A DNA stretch of 64,000 nucleotides from Faecalibacterium taiwanense (GTDB taxonomy: Bacteria > Bacillota > Clostridia > Oscillospirales > Ruminococcaceae). The stretch lies in NCBI RefSeq assembly GCF_036632915.2, contig NZ_CP155552.1, positions 2,666,001 through 2,730,000 on the forward strand. Direction: 5' to 3'. A program made the translations under genes and the position numbers. This document shows positions 49,066-58,465 of the stretch, piece after piece; the first letter of the stretch is position 1; the number at the start of each line of letters is the position of its first letter. Below the pieces are notes generated by a model. It ran no database searches, was not told where the DNA came from, and saw only the letters and a program-made list of their open reading frames with translations.

Positions 49066-50430
49066 CTATTCGCGTTGTGTGCTGCGCAGATGATCACGGT
49101 CATGGTCAACAGAAGGAGCGAGAAACGTATCAACATTAGACTTGATCGTCTCTATTTGCTTTACTTCTTTTTTGAGCTTCACACGTTCATCATAGAGCCG
49201 CTGTTGCTCTTCAAGAAGTCGCTGCTGTTCCGCTTGCAGTGTCTTCAAGCTCGGCAGTTTTTCATCGCCCTGCATGGCAAGTAATGTGCTTCTCGCTGCC
49301 TCAAAGATCACAAGCTCGGCTTCGTGCTTTGCTTTGAAACCCGGCTTATCTTTTGCCTTCTGGAATGCGTCATATACGGGCTTGAGCCGCTGGTAGTTGG
49401 AGATGTTTTTGATAAGCGGCTGGACTTCCCGCAGACGTGCTTCAACGCCTTTCAGTTCCTTGCCGGTACGGTCATAGGAGCTGTGAACATCCTCGACCTT
49501 CTTCTCAAGATCGGCGTATTGAAGCAAGTTGTTTTCCGTGAGATAGTTGAGTGTCCGTGCCGCTTCCTTGAGGATAGTGAGCTTTGCTTTATGCTCGTAA
49601 CCCTTGCTGTCGATGAGCCTGATACGCGCCTGAATATCTCCGATAAGAGAGATGCCCTTCGGCGTGGCTTGTCTCTGACTTCTTCGGGGCGTCCGTCCGG
49701 CAATACGCTCCTTGATGCGTTCCTCGGTGTAGTTCTCTCCGATGGTCTTAGAACGGGTAAACCGCTCCTGACCTTCAGCGCGGAAGGAGATGTATTTGCC
49801 GGTCTTAATTTCATAACCGGCTTCCTGCATAAGCCGCAGAAAATCATCGTAGTCCTTGGCTGTGATGACAAGCCGGTCGATGGTTTGCTTGAGCTTTTGC
49901 TTCCAGCTCGTGCCGCGTTTGGCTTCGGTGTACTCCTTGTAGCCCATGCCCTTGTTCTGAGAGGGAGGGATAACAGAGAGACCGTTTTCCTTACAGAGCC
50001 GGTCGCTGACCTCACGCATATCATAGTAAATCCGCTTGTAGCTCTTGTATGCGTGGTAGTCCATGAAGTCAACCGCATTGAAAATCAGGTGGTTATGAAC
50101 ATGATCCTTGTCAATGTGAGTGGTCAGCACATACTCATATTTTCCACCGAGGATTTCATCTGCAAACTGCTTGCCGATCTCGTGGGCAAGCTCCGGTGTG
50201 ACCTCTCCAATTTCAAAGGACTGGATCACATGACGGGCTATGATCCTGACCGGATTCATCCCTTTTTGCTCGGCTATTTTCCGCGTCCACTCAAATTCCC
50301 GCGCTGCGGTCTCGCTGGCACAGCCGTAGGACGAGACCAGCAGCTTCTCGTCGGTCTTTTCGGGATTCAGAATGTACGCGATTGCCTTGCTCAAAGTTCC
50401 TCGGATTGCTTTGATTTTAGTAACTGCCAT
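49066..50430 (-). CDS. MobP-type relaxase of ICE B
   Basis: 454 aa from ATG 50430. The N-terminal relaxase domain has VTKIKAIRGTLSKAIAYILN, a YGCASETAAREF segment, and the metal-binding HIDKDHVHNHLIFNAV (about 105-120, HxDxxHxHxH). SYKRIYYDMREVSDRLCKEN follows. A long C-terminal coiled coil (KLPSLKTLQAEQQRLLEEQQ, RLYDERVKLKKEVKQIE) completes it. It nicks one strand at oriT and pilots it into the recipient. It overlaps the MobC-like gene upstream by 40 bases. It is encoded opposite to the channel genes, about 16 kb away from them. Confidence 0.93.
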   Translation of the reverse strand: MAVTKIKAIRGTLSKAIAYILNPEKTDEKLLVSSYGCASETAAREFEWTRKIAEQKGMNPVRIIARHVIQSFEIGEVTPELAHEIGKQFADEILGGKYEYVLTTHIDKDHVHNHLIFNAVDFMDYHAYKSYKRIYYDMREVSDRLCKENGLSVIPPSQNKGMGYKEYTEAKRGTSWKQKLKQTIDRLVITAKDYDDFLRLMQEAGYEIKTGKYISFRAEGQERFTRSKTIGENYTEERIKERIAGRTPRRSQRQATPKGISLIGDIQARIRLIDSKGYEHKAKLTILKEAARTLNYLTENNLLQYADLEKKVEDVHSSYDRTGKELKGVEARLREVQPLIKNISNYQRLKPVYDAFQKAKDKPGFKAKHEAELVIFEAARSTLLAMQGDEKLPSLKTLQAEQQRLLEEQQRLYDERVKLKKEVKQIETIKSNVDTFLAPSVDHDRDHLRSTQRE

Positions 50431-50720
50431 ACTGCATCCATCTTTTCTTTCAGCTCGTCAATATCGTCCTGGTAGAATCGTCCCGTCGAGTTGATCCTGC
50501 GGCAGACGGTATTGATGTTCACACCGATCTTGTTGATTTCGGCGGCGAGCTTTTTCTGCTCTGTGTAGTCTACGACAATGATGTAGCCGTCAATCAGCAT
50601 CTTCCTTGCATACGCACCGAAGTTCTCCGTGCCGATCATCTCCATCTTCTTTGCAATCGTCCGTTCTTCCTGTGGTGTCAGCCAAATCTTCTTCTGAATG
50701 TCTCGTGTTCTTCGTACCAT
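50391..50720 (-). CDS. mobC: MobC-like relaxosome accessory protein
   Basis: 109 aa from ATG 50720 with GGAGGG seven bases before it. RRTRDIQKKIWLTPQEERTI, NFGAYARKMLIDGYIIVVD and LAAEINKIGVNINTVCRRIN are the MobC/ribbon-helix-helix relaxosome pattern. Such proteins bind oriT and help the relaxase open the strands. The inverted repeats in the adjacent region 50768-50843 are its likely target. Confidence 0.88.
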   Translation of the reverse strand: MVRRTRDIQKKIWLTPQEERTIAKKMEMIGTENFGAYARKMLIDGYIIVVDYTEQKKLAAEINKIGVNINTVCRRINSTGRFYQDDIDELKEKMDAVWQLLKSKQSEEL

Positions 50721-50767
50721 GCTGCGCCCTCCGTCGTAAAGATTAGAAGGGTTTGGGACTATCCCAA

Positions 50768-50843
50768 CAAGCAAAAATCTGATGTTAAGGGCAGGGTCTC
50801 CTTAACTGATTTTTCTCCGGTGGGTACTCACCGGATTTGCTTG
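50768..50843. other. Putative oriT with nested inverted repeats
   Basis: Three nested or adjacent repeats lie upstream of mobC. CAAGCAAA (50768-50775) pairs with TTTGCTTG (50836-50843). GTTAAGG (50784-50790) pairs with CCTTAAC (50800-50806), flanked by AAAAATC/GATTTTT. CCGGTG (50817-50822) pairs with CACCGG (50829-50834). The gap before the relaxosome genes is the usual place of oriT. The nick site itself cannot be read off. Confidence 0.55.
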
Positions 50844-50956
50844 CTAATCTCCCAAAATCGTATTCTACGAAGATTACTCCGTGAAATGTCCCTTCACTTT
50901 ACAACGGACACAATAAGAGCGTTTGTTGAGTACCGGATTTCAAAAAAGTCAAAAAA

Positions 50957-51616
50957 TCATTGGATTTCCCATGTAAAAGCCACTGTGTCTGTCACATCAA
51001 TATCATCTGGCTCAATCTCAGGTGCGGCGCACTTGCTCATCGCCATGAGAGGCTGAATGCAGTCTTCGACCTCATAGCTCGTTCTGGAATACACATTGAG
51101 TTCGCCCCAGTTGTAGTCGATGTTGAGCAACTGCACAAGCGTACTGCCTGATGCTTTGCAAAGAATCTCCGCCTTTGCTCTGGCGTTCTCCGTCGCATTG
51201 ATCAGCAGCTCTTCGCTGACTCTTGCCGGGTTTTTCACGGTGAACGCAATGCTGAGTTCTGGTTGCGCCCCACAATCCGCAATCGCAGAAATGACATTTG
51301 CAAGCTGCTTGCTGTCAAAGTCAAAGGCAAGTTTCAAGCGATAGCTGCAAGCATATCCGGCAAACTCTCGCTTGTAATTACCTTGCCGATCCTTGACATT
51401 CTCGTACCTTGTCTGGACATCAAAGCTCGTGGTTTTCAGGTCTTCCTTACGATACCCAACGCGGACAGCGACACCTTGCAGCTTTTCGATTCTCTCGGCA
51501 GCTTCCGACATTGCAAGGTCATAGTTTTTTGAATTTGCTTCAATGTTCAGAGATAGGATGATGTAATCCGGTCTTGCGGAGACATTTCCTGTCCCTTTTA
51601 CGGTGATTGTTCTCAT
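50957..51616 (-). CDS. SIMPL-domain protein (DUF541)
   Basis: 219 aa from ATG 51616. The SIMPL pattern is clear: ITVKGTGNVSARPDYIILSL, NIEANSKNYDLAMSEAAERI, GYRKEDLKTTSFDVQTRYEN, GYACSYRLKLAFDFDSKQLA and the C-terminal TENARAKAEILCKASG. No signal peptide is present, unlike most SIMPL proteins (OmpG-like or BP26), so it is probably cytoplasmic. It lies immediately downstream of the vWA gene with shared bases. The role on an ICE is unknown. Confidence 0.82.
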   Translation of the reverse strand: MRTITVKGTGNVSARPDYIILSLNIEANSKNYDLAMSEAAERIEKLQGVAVRVGYRKEDLKTTSFDVQTRYENVKDRQGNYKREFAGYACSYRLKLAFDFDSKQLANVISAIADCGAQPELSIAFTVKNPARVSEELLINATENARAKAEILCKASGSTLVQLLNIDYNWGELNVYSRTSYEVEDCIQPLMAMSKCAAPEIEPDDIDVTDTVAFTWEIQ

Positions 51617-52271
51617 TACTTTCTCCCGTCCTTTCTGGAATTGAAGTCCTCATCAATACGCTTTTTCCAATTCGTACCCAGTGGTACGCTGCATCGGACA
51701 GCAGAAACCGCTTCGCTCAGAACTTCATAGTTGAGCTGCGTTCCCTCATGGTCAGAGTGGTAGTTGACCGCTCGGTCTGCACCAATTCCGAAATGCCTTG
51801 CCGTCTCAACTGCGTCGATGTTTGCACCGAGGAACAAAAACTCCCAGCCATACTTTTCCTTCTGACGCTCAATCATTTTCTTGACCTTCTCGCTGTCATA
51901 ACGGCGGCTTGCATTCTCCATGCCGTCCGTTGTGATGACGAACAGAGTATGTTCAGGGACATCTTCATTTCTTGCGTACTTGTGGACATTTCCAATGTGA
52001 TGAATCGCTCCGCCGATAGCATCCAGAAGCGCGGTGCAGCCGCGAACGGAATAGTCATTGTCGGTCATCGGCTCGACCTTTTGAACCGGTACACGGTCAT
52101 GAATAACCTCGCTCACGTTGTCAAAGAGGACGGTAGAGATCAATGCCTCGCCATTCTCCTTTTTTGCTTTTCAATCATGGAGTTGAAGCCTCCGATGGTG
52201 TCTGCTTCCAGCCCGCTCATAGAGCCGCTGCGATCAAGGATGAATACGATCTCCGTCAAGTTCTTTCTCAT
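51616..52271 (-). CDS. von Willebrand factor A domain protein, frameshifted as sequenced
   Basis: ATG 52271 opens MRKNLTEIVFILDRSGSMSG, with the metal-binding DxSxS of a vWA domain. The T-run 52160-52165 (plus strand) is one base short. Restored, EALISTVLFDNVSEVIHDRV follows, then TALLDAIGGAIHHIG (the conserved Thr) and TLFVITTDGMENASRRYDSE (the conserved Asp), to 51616 and 218 aa. It resembles the stand-alone, cytoplasmic vWA proteins associated with tellurium-resistance or stress genes. Partner proteins are not evident except the adjacent SIMPL gene. Confidence 0.82.
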
Positions 52272-52373
52272 GTTCAGTACCTCCGTATATAAAAAATATG
52301 ACTGCTTGGCGTCTCACCTTACAGTCATATTGTACTTCGGTATTCACTTCGTTTGGTCGCATGGCAAGCGACA

Positions 52374-52792
52374 TTATTCTAAGGACGAGAATATCTCTCC
52401 GTCAATGATTAGAACGTCATCCATCGGAATCTTCGAGCCGTCCTGCATAGTGATCCGCCGCTCAAAATCATCGACTTTTTTGACCGTACCGACTGCTGAT
52501 ACATATTTGCCGCCAGCCTTCCGCTCATCAGGCTGGAAGTAAGTAATGGTGACTTCCGGTTTGTCATCGAGGGCATCCATGAGAAGCTGATACTTCATGT
52601 CCAATGCAGTCAGTGCTTCCTCGTCAAGCTCAATCCTTTCATCGGTCAGACGCCCGGTTTCTTTGATTGCAGCATCGTAGCCGGTGAGGGCAGCAAAGGG
52701 GCGAACTGCGCCGCCCGATCTGACATTGGCATCTGTGGTCGCGTCTTGGAGACGTGGTGAGGGAGGTCGATTATTTCTCTGTATTTTTCCAT
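52374..52792 (-). CDS. YolD-like protein, frameshifted as sequenced
   Basis: ATG 52792 (MEKYREIIDLPHHVSKTRPQ, then MPMSDRAAQFAPF) is the typical YolD opening. One base is missing in the A-run 52695-52697 (plus strand). Restored, AALTGYDAAIKETGRLTDER continues through PEVTITYFQPDERKAGGKYV to 52374, 139 aa. YolD-like genes commonly pair with Y-family polymerases of the UvrX/UmuC type. Such a polymerase lies two genes upstream here. Confidence 0.83.
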
Positions 52793-52812
52793 TTCACATC
52801 CAGACCTTTCCC

Positions 52813-53528
52813 TTAATCGCGGAATAAGTATCTCAGCATTCGTTCAGGGTCATCCAAAAACTGTTTTGTGATTTTATAATGTTCTGTCTCTGAATATTTG
52901 ACTTTGTGTATCCCAGTGTCGGTCATTTCGAGAATCTCAGCCTTGGGATATGTCATGAGTATAGGAGAATGTGTGGCAATGACAAACTGAGAGTTTTCTT
53001 CGACAAGCTCATCAATCGCAATCATCAACGACATCAATCTTTGCGGAGAAAGAGCTGCTTCGGGTTCGTCCAAAATATAAAGTCCGTTTCCTTCAAAACG
53101 GTTTGTTACAAGGGACAAAAAAGACTCTCCGTGGGACTGAGCGTGAAAAGAAACTCCACCGTAACGAAGGAGAGTGCTATGCTCATCTAAATATGTTGCC
53201 GTGTTATAAAAGCTTTCTGCTCTTAAAAGAATCCGTCTTTGGGATAACCGGATTTGATGGTGGTTAGATACTGATGGAGAACAGAATGTGATGACTTTGT
53301 TGAGAAGGAGAAATCTCTGGACCCTCCCTCTGGATTAAAGCCCAATGCAACCGCAATCGCCTCAAGTAATGTCGATTTACCCGTCCCATTTTCACCAACG
53401 AAAAAAGTTACCGGTTTTTCAAAAGCCAATTCTTCAAGTGATTGTAGGTATTTGACTACTGGCAAGTTAGCAAGATATGATGATTGTTCTGGAAACCCAT
53501 TGAGTCTTATTCCGGTCAAGTAATTCAT
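52813..53528 (-). CDS. AAA ATPase (ABC/SMC-like), frameshifted as sequenced
   Basis: ATG 53528. Walker [21 protein letters not shown] is near residue 45 and [13 protein letters not shown] follows. The frame ends at a TAA because the A-run 53225-53228 (plus strand) is one base short. Restored, it continues [30 protein letters not shown] (the signature region), [16 protein letters not shown] (Walker B) and IATHSPILM (H-loop), for 238 aa. Similar small ATPases occur widely as predicted regulators or defence factors. It lies between the Y-family polymerase and YolD genes. Confidence 0.82.
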
Positions 53529-53546
53529 CGCTCTAATCCTTTCGCG

Positions 53547-55055
53547 TTACGCCTTATGCCCGCCGATCTGTGCATTCCGATCCTTTGCCGTTGCGCCTTC
53601 TTCAAGATTCATCGCCTTGAGGATGGCGTTCTTTCCGTACTTCTTCTTGATGGCGAGAGCCGCCTTCTGAATTTTTCGTTCACGTTCCAAGGCGGCATCT
53701 TCGGCTTTCCGCTTTTCCTCTTCGGCGGCATAGTCGGTGAAGAGGTCAAGCTGGACAGCACCGTCATTTTTCTTCGGTGCGTCCGCTTCCGGCAGGACAT
53801 GATTTGCCACAACATACATACGGCGGACAAGCAGATTCTTGTCCACGATCCGGTCGAAGAGTTCTGCCACAGCACACATTATTTTGCGCGTAGAGGATGT
53901 GTGACTGTCGAGGTTGATGGACCCGTGCGCCTGTTTGGGAATCTCCCGTCCGTAGGGGTCTTTCTCAATCGCGCCGTGATACTTTGCCCGTCGTGCCGGA
54001 TCGGTCAGGTTCTCAATGTCGTAGCCAACTGTGAGAACCATCTGGTCGGTGACAAGCCCCTTGTCCACCAAATCCAGAACGAGCAAGTCCGTCATCTCGC
54101 GGATGACGAGCTTCGCTTTATCTGCCTCATAGGGGCAGTGCAAAACCTGACCGGAGCTGAGGCTGTTGGAGCTGGGACGGTATGCCTTGATTGCCTCAAT
54201 GGTCGTAGGCTCCCAGCCCCACGCATGATCAATGAGTAGTTCCGTATTCTTTCCGAACAGCTTATAAAGCAAGTCCTCGTTCCGCTCTGAACAGAGGGCA
54301 ACATCACCCATGGTGAACATCCCATTCTGCTCAAGTTTCTTGGCAATACCTCGACCCACGCGCCAGAAATCCGTGAGAGGCTGGTGCGCCCAAAGCTCAC
54401 GCCGGAACTTCATTTCATCCAGTTCGGCTATTCGGACGCCGTTTTTGTCGGCGGGGATGTGTTTCGCCACAATGTCCATTGCCACCTTGCAGAGAAAGAG
54501 GTTCGTGCCGATTCCTGCGGTTGCCGTAATGCCGGTTGTCTCAAGCACATCGAGGATGATCTTCATGGCAAGATCATGGGCGGAGAGCTTGTAGGTATTC
54601 AGGTAGTCCGTCACATCCATGAACACCTCGTCGATGGAGTAGACAACGATGTCCTCCGGCGCAATGTACTTGAGGTAGACCTGATAGATGCGGGTGCTGT
54701 ACTCCATGTAATACGCCATCCGGGGCGGTGCGATGATGAAGTCAATCGCCAAAGACGGATCTGCTTGTAGCTCAGAGAAGAAGTGTGATGTGCCGTCCAG
54801 CCTGTGTCCCGGCGCGTCGTGCTGCCGTCCGGCATTTGCTTCCTTCACACGCTGCTTGACTTCAAACAGCCGTCCACGCCCGGAGATGCCATAGTTCTTG
54901 AGGGAGGGCGTGACGGCAAGGCAGATGGTCTTATCCGTCCGGCTTTCGTCTGCGACAACGAGGTTTGTGTCCAGAGGATCTAAGCCACGCTCCCGGCATT
55001 CCACGGAGGCATAGAAAGATTTCAGGTCGATTGCAATGTATATGCGCTGCTTCAT
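53547..55055 (-). CDS. Y-family DNA polymerase (DinB/UmuC/UvrX-like)
   Basis: 502 aa, intact. Motifs are IYIAIDLKSFYASVECRERG (metal Asp and the Y-family FYAS), VVYSIDEVFMDVT (catalytic SIDE), GIGTNLFLCKVAMDIVAKHI, WRVGRGIAKKLEQNGMFTMG (helix-hairpin-helix) and a little-finger domain. The C-terminal QLDLFTDYAAEEEKRK resembles a beta-clamp-binding motif (QLDLF). It copies past damaged bases and raises mutation rate. With YolD, it forms a mutagenesis module as in phage SP-beta. Confidence 0.9.
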   Translation of the reverse strand: MKQRIYIAIDLKSFYASVECRERGLDPLDTNLVVADESRTDKTICLAVTPSLKNYGISGRGRLFEVKQRVKEANAGRQHDAPGHRLDGTSHFFSELQADPSLAIDFIIAPPRMAYYMEYSTRIYQVYLKYIAPEDIVVYSIDEVFMDVTDYLNTYKLSAHDLAMKIILDVLETTGITATAGIGTNLFLCKVAMDIVAKHIPADKNGVRIAELDEMKFRRELWAHQPLTDFWRVGRGIAKKLEQNGMFTMGDVALCSERNEDLLYKLFGKNTELLIDHAWGWEPTTIEAIKAYRPSSNSLSSGQVLHCPYEADKAKLVIREMTDLLVLDLVDKGLVTDQMVLTVGYDIENLTDPARRAKYHGAIEKDPYGREIPKQAHGSINLDSHTSSTRKIMCAVAELFDRIVDKNLLVRRMYVVANHVLPEADAPKKNDGAVQLDLFTDYAAEEEKRKAEDAALERERKIQKAALAIKKKYGKNAILKAMNLEEGATAKDRNAQIGGHKA

Positions 55056-55077
55056 CTTCTGCGCCTCCGATTTCTTC

Positions 55078-56610
55078 TCAGATTAGCTCTAATGACATTT
55101 CATTGGAGTTTTTGATGTTGAATACGATACGCCATTCAATATCACCCTCCACCGGCTCAAAGTGTAGAGCGGAACAAGCTGCATGGAGTTTTTCTTTCGA
55201 GCTGCCTCCACATACGATTGCGGTTGGACCGTCCGCGCCGCCGATAATGCCGATACAAGCCATATCGTTTCGTGCCTCCGGTGCATAGCGGTCAGAGCAT
55301 GGCGCAATTTCCAAAGGCTTGTCCCCCTCAGCACAATCACAGATCGAAATATCGCTGTCCGGTTCAGGAGAAAGCGTATAGCTCATGGCGGTAAAATGCG
55401 TCGGATAAAACCAGCGGTCAGAGCCGAAACGCTTTTCGGAAATTGTCTGCCGCTCCAATTCCTGTACGGTTAATGTGTATTTTGTGCCGCTGACCGGATG
55501 GGTGAAAGAAAACGAATCGCCGGGAGCGTGTGTCTTGAAATGTGGTCCCGGGACACGGCATGACCGCTGCTCCATCGTAAAGGAGAGGGATTTTATTTCA
55601 GTACGGCGTTTGCTTGCCCACGGAAAAGCTGCCCGAAAAATCATCCATCCATAGGATATATCCAAGTCATAGTGTTCCAACGCCCACTTTGCTTCCAATT
55701 CATTGATCATCCCATCCGGCAAACACGGATTATAAACCACCGAGCAGCCGTGGGAGGTTTGCATCGTTTTCCCGTTCAATTCCAAACGAGGAATAAAGTC
55801 AAGGCAAAGCGGATTGTCTAAATCAATTTGCATTTGCTGCTCCTGCGTGAAGTATTCGCAGGAGTCGTTTTCGGGGTGCAAATCCCATTTCGTCATGAAC
55901 TTGCGGATGTCATCCTCTGGGGTTCGCATACAAAAGTCCATGACGAGCCCCTTGCTGCAAGAATACGCCGCAGGAATAACCCAATGATGTCCTGCCCAGT
56001 CAAATTGCTTATTCAACCGGAGTTCCGTTCCGGAACGGTCTTTTCCTGAATGTCCCCAGAAGTCTCCATCAAAGTAGACCTTCCATTCAGGTATGGTCGG
56101 TTCTGCTTCCGGGTTCATATCAACATCATAATAGTCTTCGGTGTACTTGATCTTGCTATAATCAAAGGATGCTTGCAGCTTTTTGATGTATGCCCACGGT
56201 TGTTCCATAGGCGTCAATTTCATTTTCTCGGCAAGCTCTGATAGCGCTTTTTTCTGTTCATGCGTCGGAGTGTTGTCCCGCAAAAAGGCTTCAAATTGGG
56301 CTTTATCCCACATCCACGCCTGTTCCAACGCTGCCGAATCATCGCAAGCAAGGAGCAGCCTCAGAAAGTCTGCAAAATTGTTTGCCAGCGGATGAACGAA
56401 ATCCGGAGCCGAGTTCATGGGGCTGACGGAAAATACCATACTGCCGAAGCCTCGAACAAAGCAGAAGTGAATGCCATCCACGCCAGCCCAGCCAAAAATA
56501 GATGCACCTTTGGGCGTGCAAAAGTAAGGGTTGTTATCTTCACGACACTCCACTCCTACGACAGAGAGTTCAATACCACTTCGCAAAAATTTCTGAAATA
56601 CTTTATCCAT
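55078..56610 (-). CDS. Large protein of unknown function with a GIIGGADGPTAI tail motif
   Basis: 510 aa, ATG 56610, AGGAG ten bases ahead. The N-terminal 120 residues (SGIELSVVGVECREDNNPYF, then ASIFGWAGVDGIHFCFVRGF) look like a SMI1/KNR4- or immunity-type fold. The middle (WKVYFDGDFWGHSGKDRSGT) is unassigned and rich in aromatics. Near the C-terminus IGIIGGADGPTAIVCGGSS reproduces a signature of the oxaloacetate decarboxylase beta subunit, but the protein has no membrane segments. The function is unknown. Confidence 0.6.
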   Translation of the reverse strand: MDKVFQKFLRSGIELSVVGVECREDNNPYFCTPKGASIFGWAGVDGIHFCFVRGFGSMVFSVSPMNSAPDFVHPLANNFADFLRLLLACDDSAALEQAWMWDKAQFEAFLRDNTPTHEQKKALSELAEKMKLTPMEQPWAYIKKLQASFDYSKIKYTEDYYDVDMNPEAEPTIPEWKVYFDGDFWGHSGKDRSGTELRLNKQFDWAGHHWVIPAAYSCSKGLVMDFCMRTPEDDIRKFMTKWDLHPENDSCEYFTQEQQMQIDLDNPLCLDFIPRLELNGKTMQTSHGCSVVYNPCLPDGMINELEAKWALEHYDLDISYGWMIFRAAFPWASKRRTEIKSLSFTMEQRSCRVPGPHFKTHAPGDSFSFTHPVSGTKYTLTVQELERQTISEKRFGSDRWFYPTHFTAMSYTLSPEPDSDISICDCAEGDKPLEIAPCSDRYAPEARNDMACIGIIGGADGPTAIVCGGSSKEKLHAACSALHFEPVEGDIEWRIVFNIKNSNEMSLELI

Positions 56611-56615
56611 AGACC

Positions 56616-57653
56616 TTATGCTCCTATTAAACTCTGGTCAAATGCAAACAGAGCCTCGTTGATCTCAAAGACGTTATAGTTTCCACGCTCCACGAAATAC
56701 TCCACGATGATGTCAAACTTGTTGGAGTGGGAGAGTGCAAAGCCCGCCTTCATGAGCATATCCTTCATTTCCAAAAGCGGCAGCTCAAGGGCGATGGCAA
56801 ATGCAATAACGGTGGGTTTGGAAGGCTTGTAGGACTTGTCCGAGCGGATCTTCGAGAAGAGCTTCCGGTCAATATTCGCCTTCTTGTAGCACTGTGCGTC
56901 CGTCATGCCGCATTCGTCAATCTTCCGCAGCAGCATCTCGGAAAAGCTCTCGTCGATCTGTTCCAGTGCATCGTCAAGAGTTGCCGCCTTCTCGGAGCTG
57001 ACTGCCATAGGAGATGTGAGCTTTTCAATAGCTTCATCGCAAACGGATGACTCGCAGGGCATGGGTTCTTCCATCTGGAAGGAACTCATTCTGCGCAGAC
57101 GCTCATAACGACTATCGGTATGCTCGTCCACATAGCGGTCATCTATGTATGCAGCAATGTCGGCAAACAGCTTGCCGCTGATTTGATAGGCTTTGCGGTC
57201 GAAGATGACGATGTACACCGTCATTTCGTTTTCGAGAAGGAAGCTGCTGATGGTATCAATCGCAACCTTGAGAGCCTGATCCTTCGGATAGCCGAAAATG
57301 CCAGAGGAAATCAGCGGGAACGCAACAGACTCACATCCGTATTCCTTCGCCAGCATGAGCGAAGTCTGATAGCATGAGATCAGCCGTTCGCGCTCACCAT
57401 GCCGTCCGTCATACCAGCGCGGACCGACTGCGTGAATGACATATTTGCAGGGCAGACGATAGCCCTTCGTGATCTTTGCGCTCCCGGTTTCGCAGCCGTG
57501 GAGCGTTTCACATTCTGCCAGCAGCTCCGGTCCTGCAGCGCGATGAATGCAGCCGTCCACACCGCCGCCACCCAGCAGCGACTCGTTGGCAGCGTTGACG
57601 ATAGCATCCACCTTCATTTTCGTGATGTCATTTCTGACGATTTGAAGCGGCAT
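56616..57653 (-). CDS. Macro-domain protein with C-terminal helix-turn-helix-like domain
   Basis: 345 aa. Residues 1-180 are a macro domain ([47 protein letters not shown] and [16 protein letters not shown]), which binds or hydrolyses ADP-ribose and related compounds. The second part ([40 protein letters not shown]) resembles an Xre-like helical domain. It is a known clostridial fusion. NAD-derived signalling or removal of ADP-ribosyl marks is plausible. It overlaps no neighbour but follows the SRPBCC gene closely. Confidence 0.85.
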   Translation of the reverse strand: MPLQIVRNDITKMKVDAIVNAANESLLGGGGVDGCIHRAAGPELLAECETLHGCETGSAKITKGYRLPCKYVIHAVGPRWYDGRHGERERLISCYQTSLMLAKEYGCESVAFPLISSGIFGYPKDQALKVAIDTISSFLLENEMTVYIVIFDRKAYQISGKLFADIAAYIDDRYVDEHTDSRYERLRRMSSFQMEEPMPCESSVCDEAIEKLTSPMAVSSEKAATLDDALEQIDESFSEMLLRKIDECGMTDAQCYKKANIDRKLFSKIRSDKSYKPSKPTVIAFAIALELPLLEMKDMLMKAGFALSHSNKFDIIVEYFVERGNYNVFEINEALFAFDQSLIGA

Positions 57654-57673
57654 GATTCAATCCTCCCGTCCGG

Positions 57674-58195
57674 TTACTTCGCGCCGGTCAGCAGCTTGTC
57701 CAGCGGGATTCTTTCCGGGTATTTTCCCTCGGTCAGAATGTCATATAAATACCTGTTATCCAGAATCATATCATCCCGGATAAGCTGCCAGTTTGCCTTT
57801 TTCCTGAAAAACACCTTGAAGATCAGGAAGTTCATGATCGCCCCAATTACCGGCGTGGTCATGCCGAAAGCCTCGGTGTGAGAGAAATGGCATCCTGTTT
57901 TGGTTCTTTTCCCTTCAAAGGTGATGAACGCCGTTTTCTTGTCGCACCGGAATACAATGCGGAAGTGGTTCTCATCCTGTTCGCATTCCGTAATTGTGCC
58001 GGTCACATCGTAGTCCAGCCCCATGACGATCTCGCGGAAGCGGATCTTGCTTCCTGCGTTATAGTTTCCGTTATAGAGATTGCATTCGATGTGGTAGGGA
58101 CTCCATTTCACAAACTCTTCCTCAAAGTTAGCAGTCCATGCCTTTAATTTTTCATAGGAAGCCGGAATCTCTATCTGCTCTGTAAGAATAATCAT
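57674..58195 (-). CDS. SRPBCC (START-like) family protein
   Basis: 173 aa. IEIPASYEKLKAWTANFEEE, FVKWSPYHIECNLYNGNYNA and GSKIRFREIVMGLDYDVTGT outline the START/Bet v1-like fold, ending with a helix (ANWQLIRDDMILDNRYLYDI). These bind hydrophobic ligands. It lies between the macro-domain gene and two small membrane proteins and is transcribed with them. Confidence 0.75.
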   Translation of the reverse strand: MIILTEQIEIPASYEKLKAWTANFEEEFVKWSPYHIECNLYNGNYNAGSKIRFREIVMGLDYDVTGTITECEQDENHFRIVFRCDKKTAFITFEGKRTKTGCHFSHTEAFGMTTPVIGAIMNFLIFKVFFRKKANWQLIRDDMILDNRYLYDILTEGKYPERIPLDKLLTGAK

Positions 58196-58215
58196 TGTCA
58201 GTTTCTCCTATTCTG

Positions 58216-58425
58216 TCAAAGCGGCATCGGTGTCCGGGCGATCAGAATGACCGCCAGAATCGCGCCCACAAATGCCGCAGCCCCTATGACTGCCAACACC
58301 TTTTTGCTGAGTTTCTTCTTCGCTGCCTTGCAGATCAGCGCGGCGCAAGCCATGCAGACAACCGCAGCCACAAGTGCAATGCCCAGCGTTTCCCATAGCC
58401 AAGAAAGTTCATGTAGGATTTTCAT
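58216..58425 (-). CDS. Small membrane protein
   Basis: 69 aa from ATG 58425, after GGAGATGATGA. Two hydrophobic helices (ETLGIALVAAVVCMACAALI and VLAVIGAAAFVGAILAVILI) with a basic loop (CKAAKKKLSKKV) between them. No family is recognised. Confidence 0.6.
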   Translation of the reverse strand: MKILHELSWLWETLGIALVAAVVCMACAALICKAAKKKLSKKVLAVIGAAAFVGAILAVILIARTPMPL

Positions 58426-58465
58426 GCGTTCATCATCTCCTGTTCGTTAAACTGGAAGTTAACTA

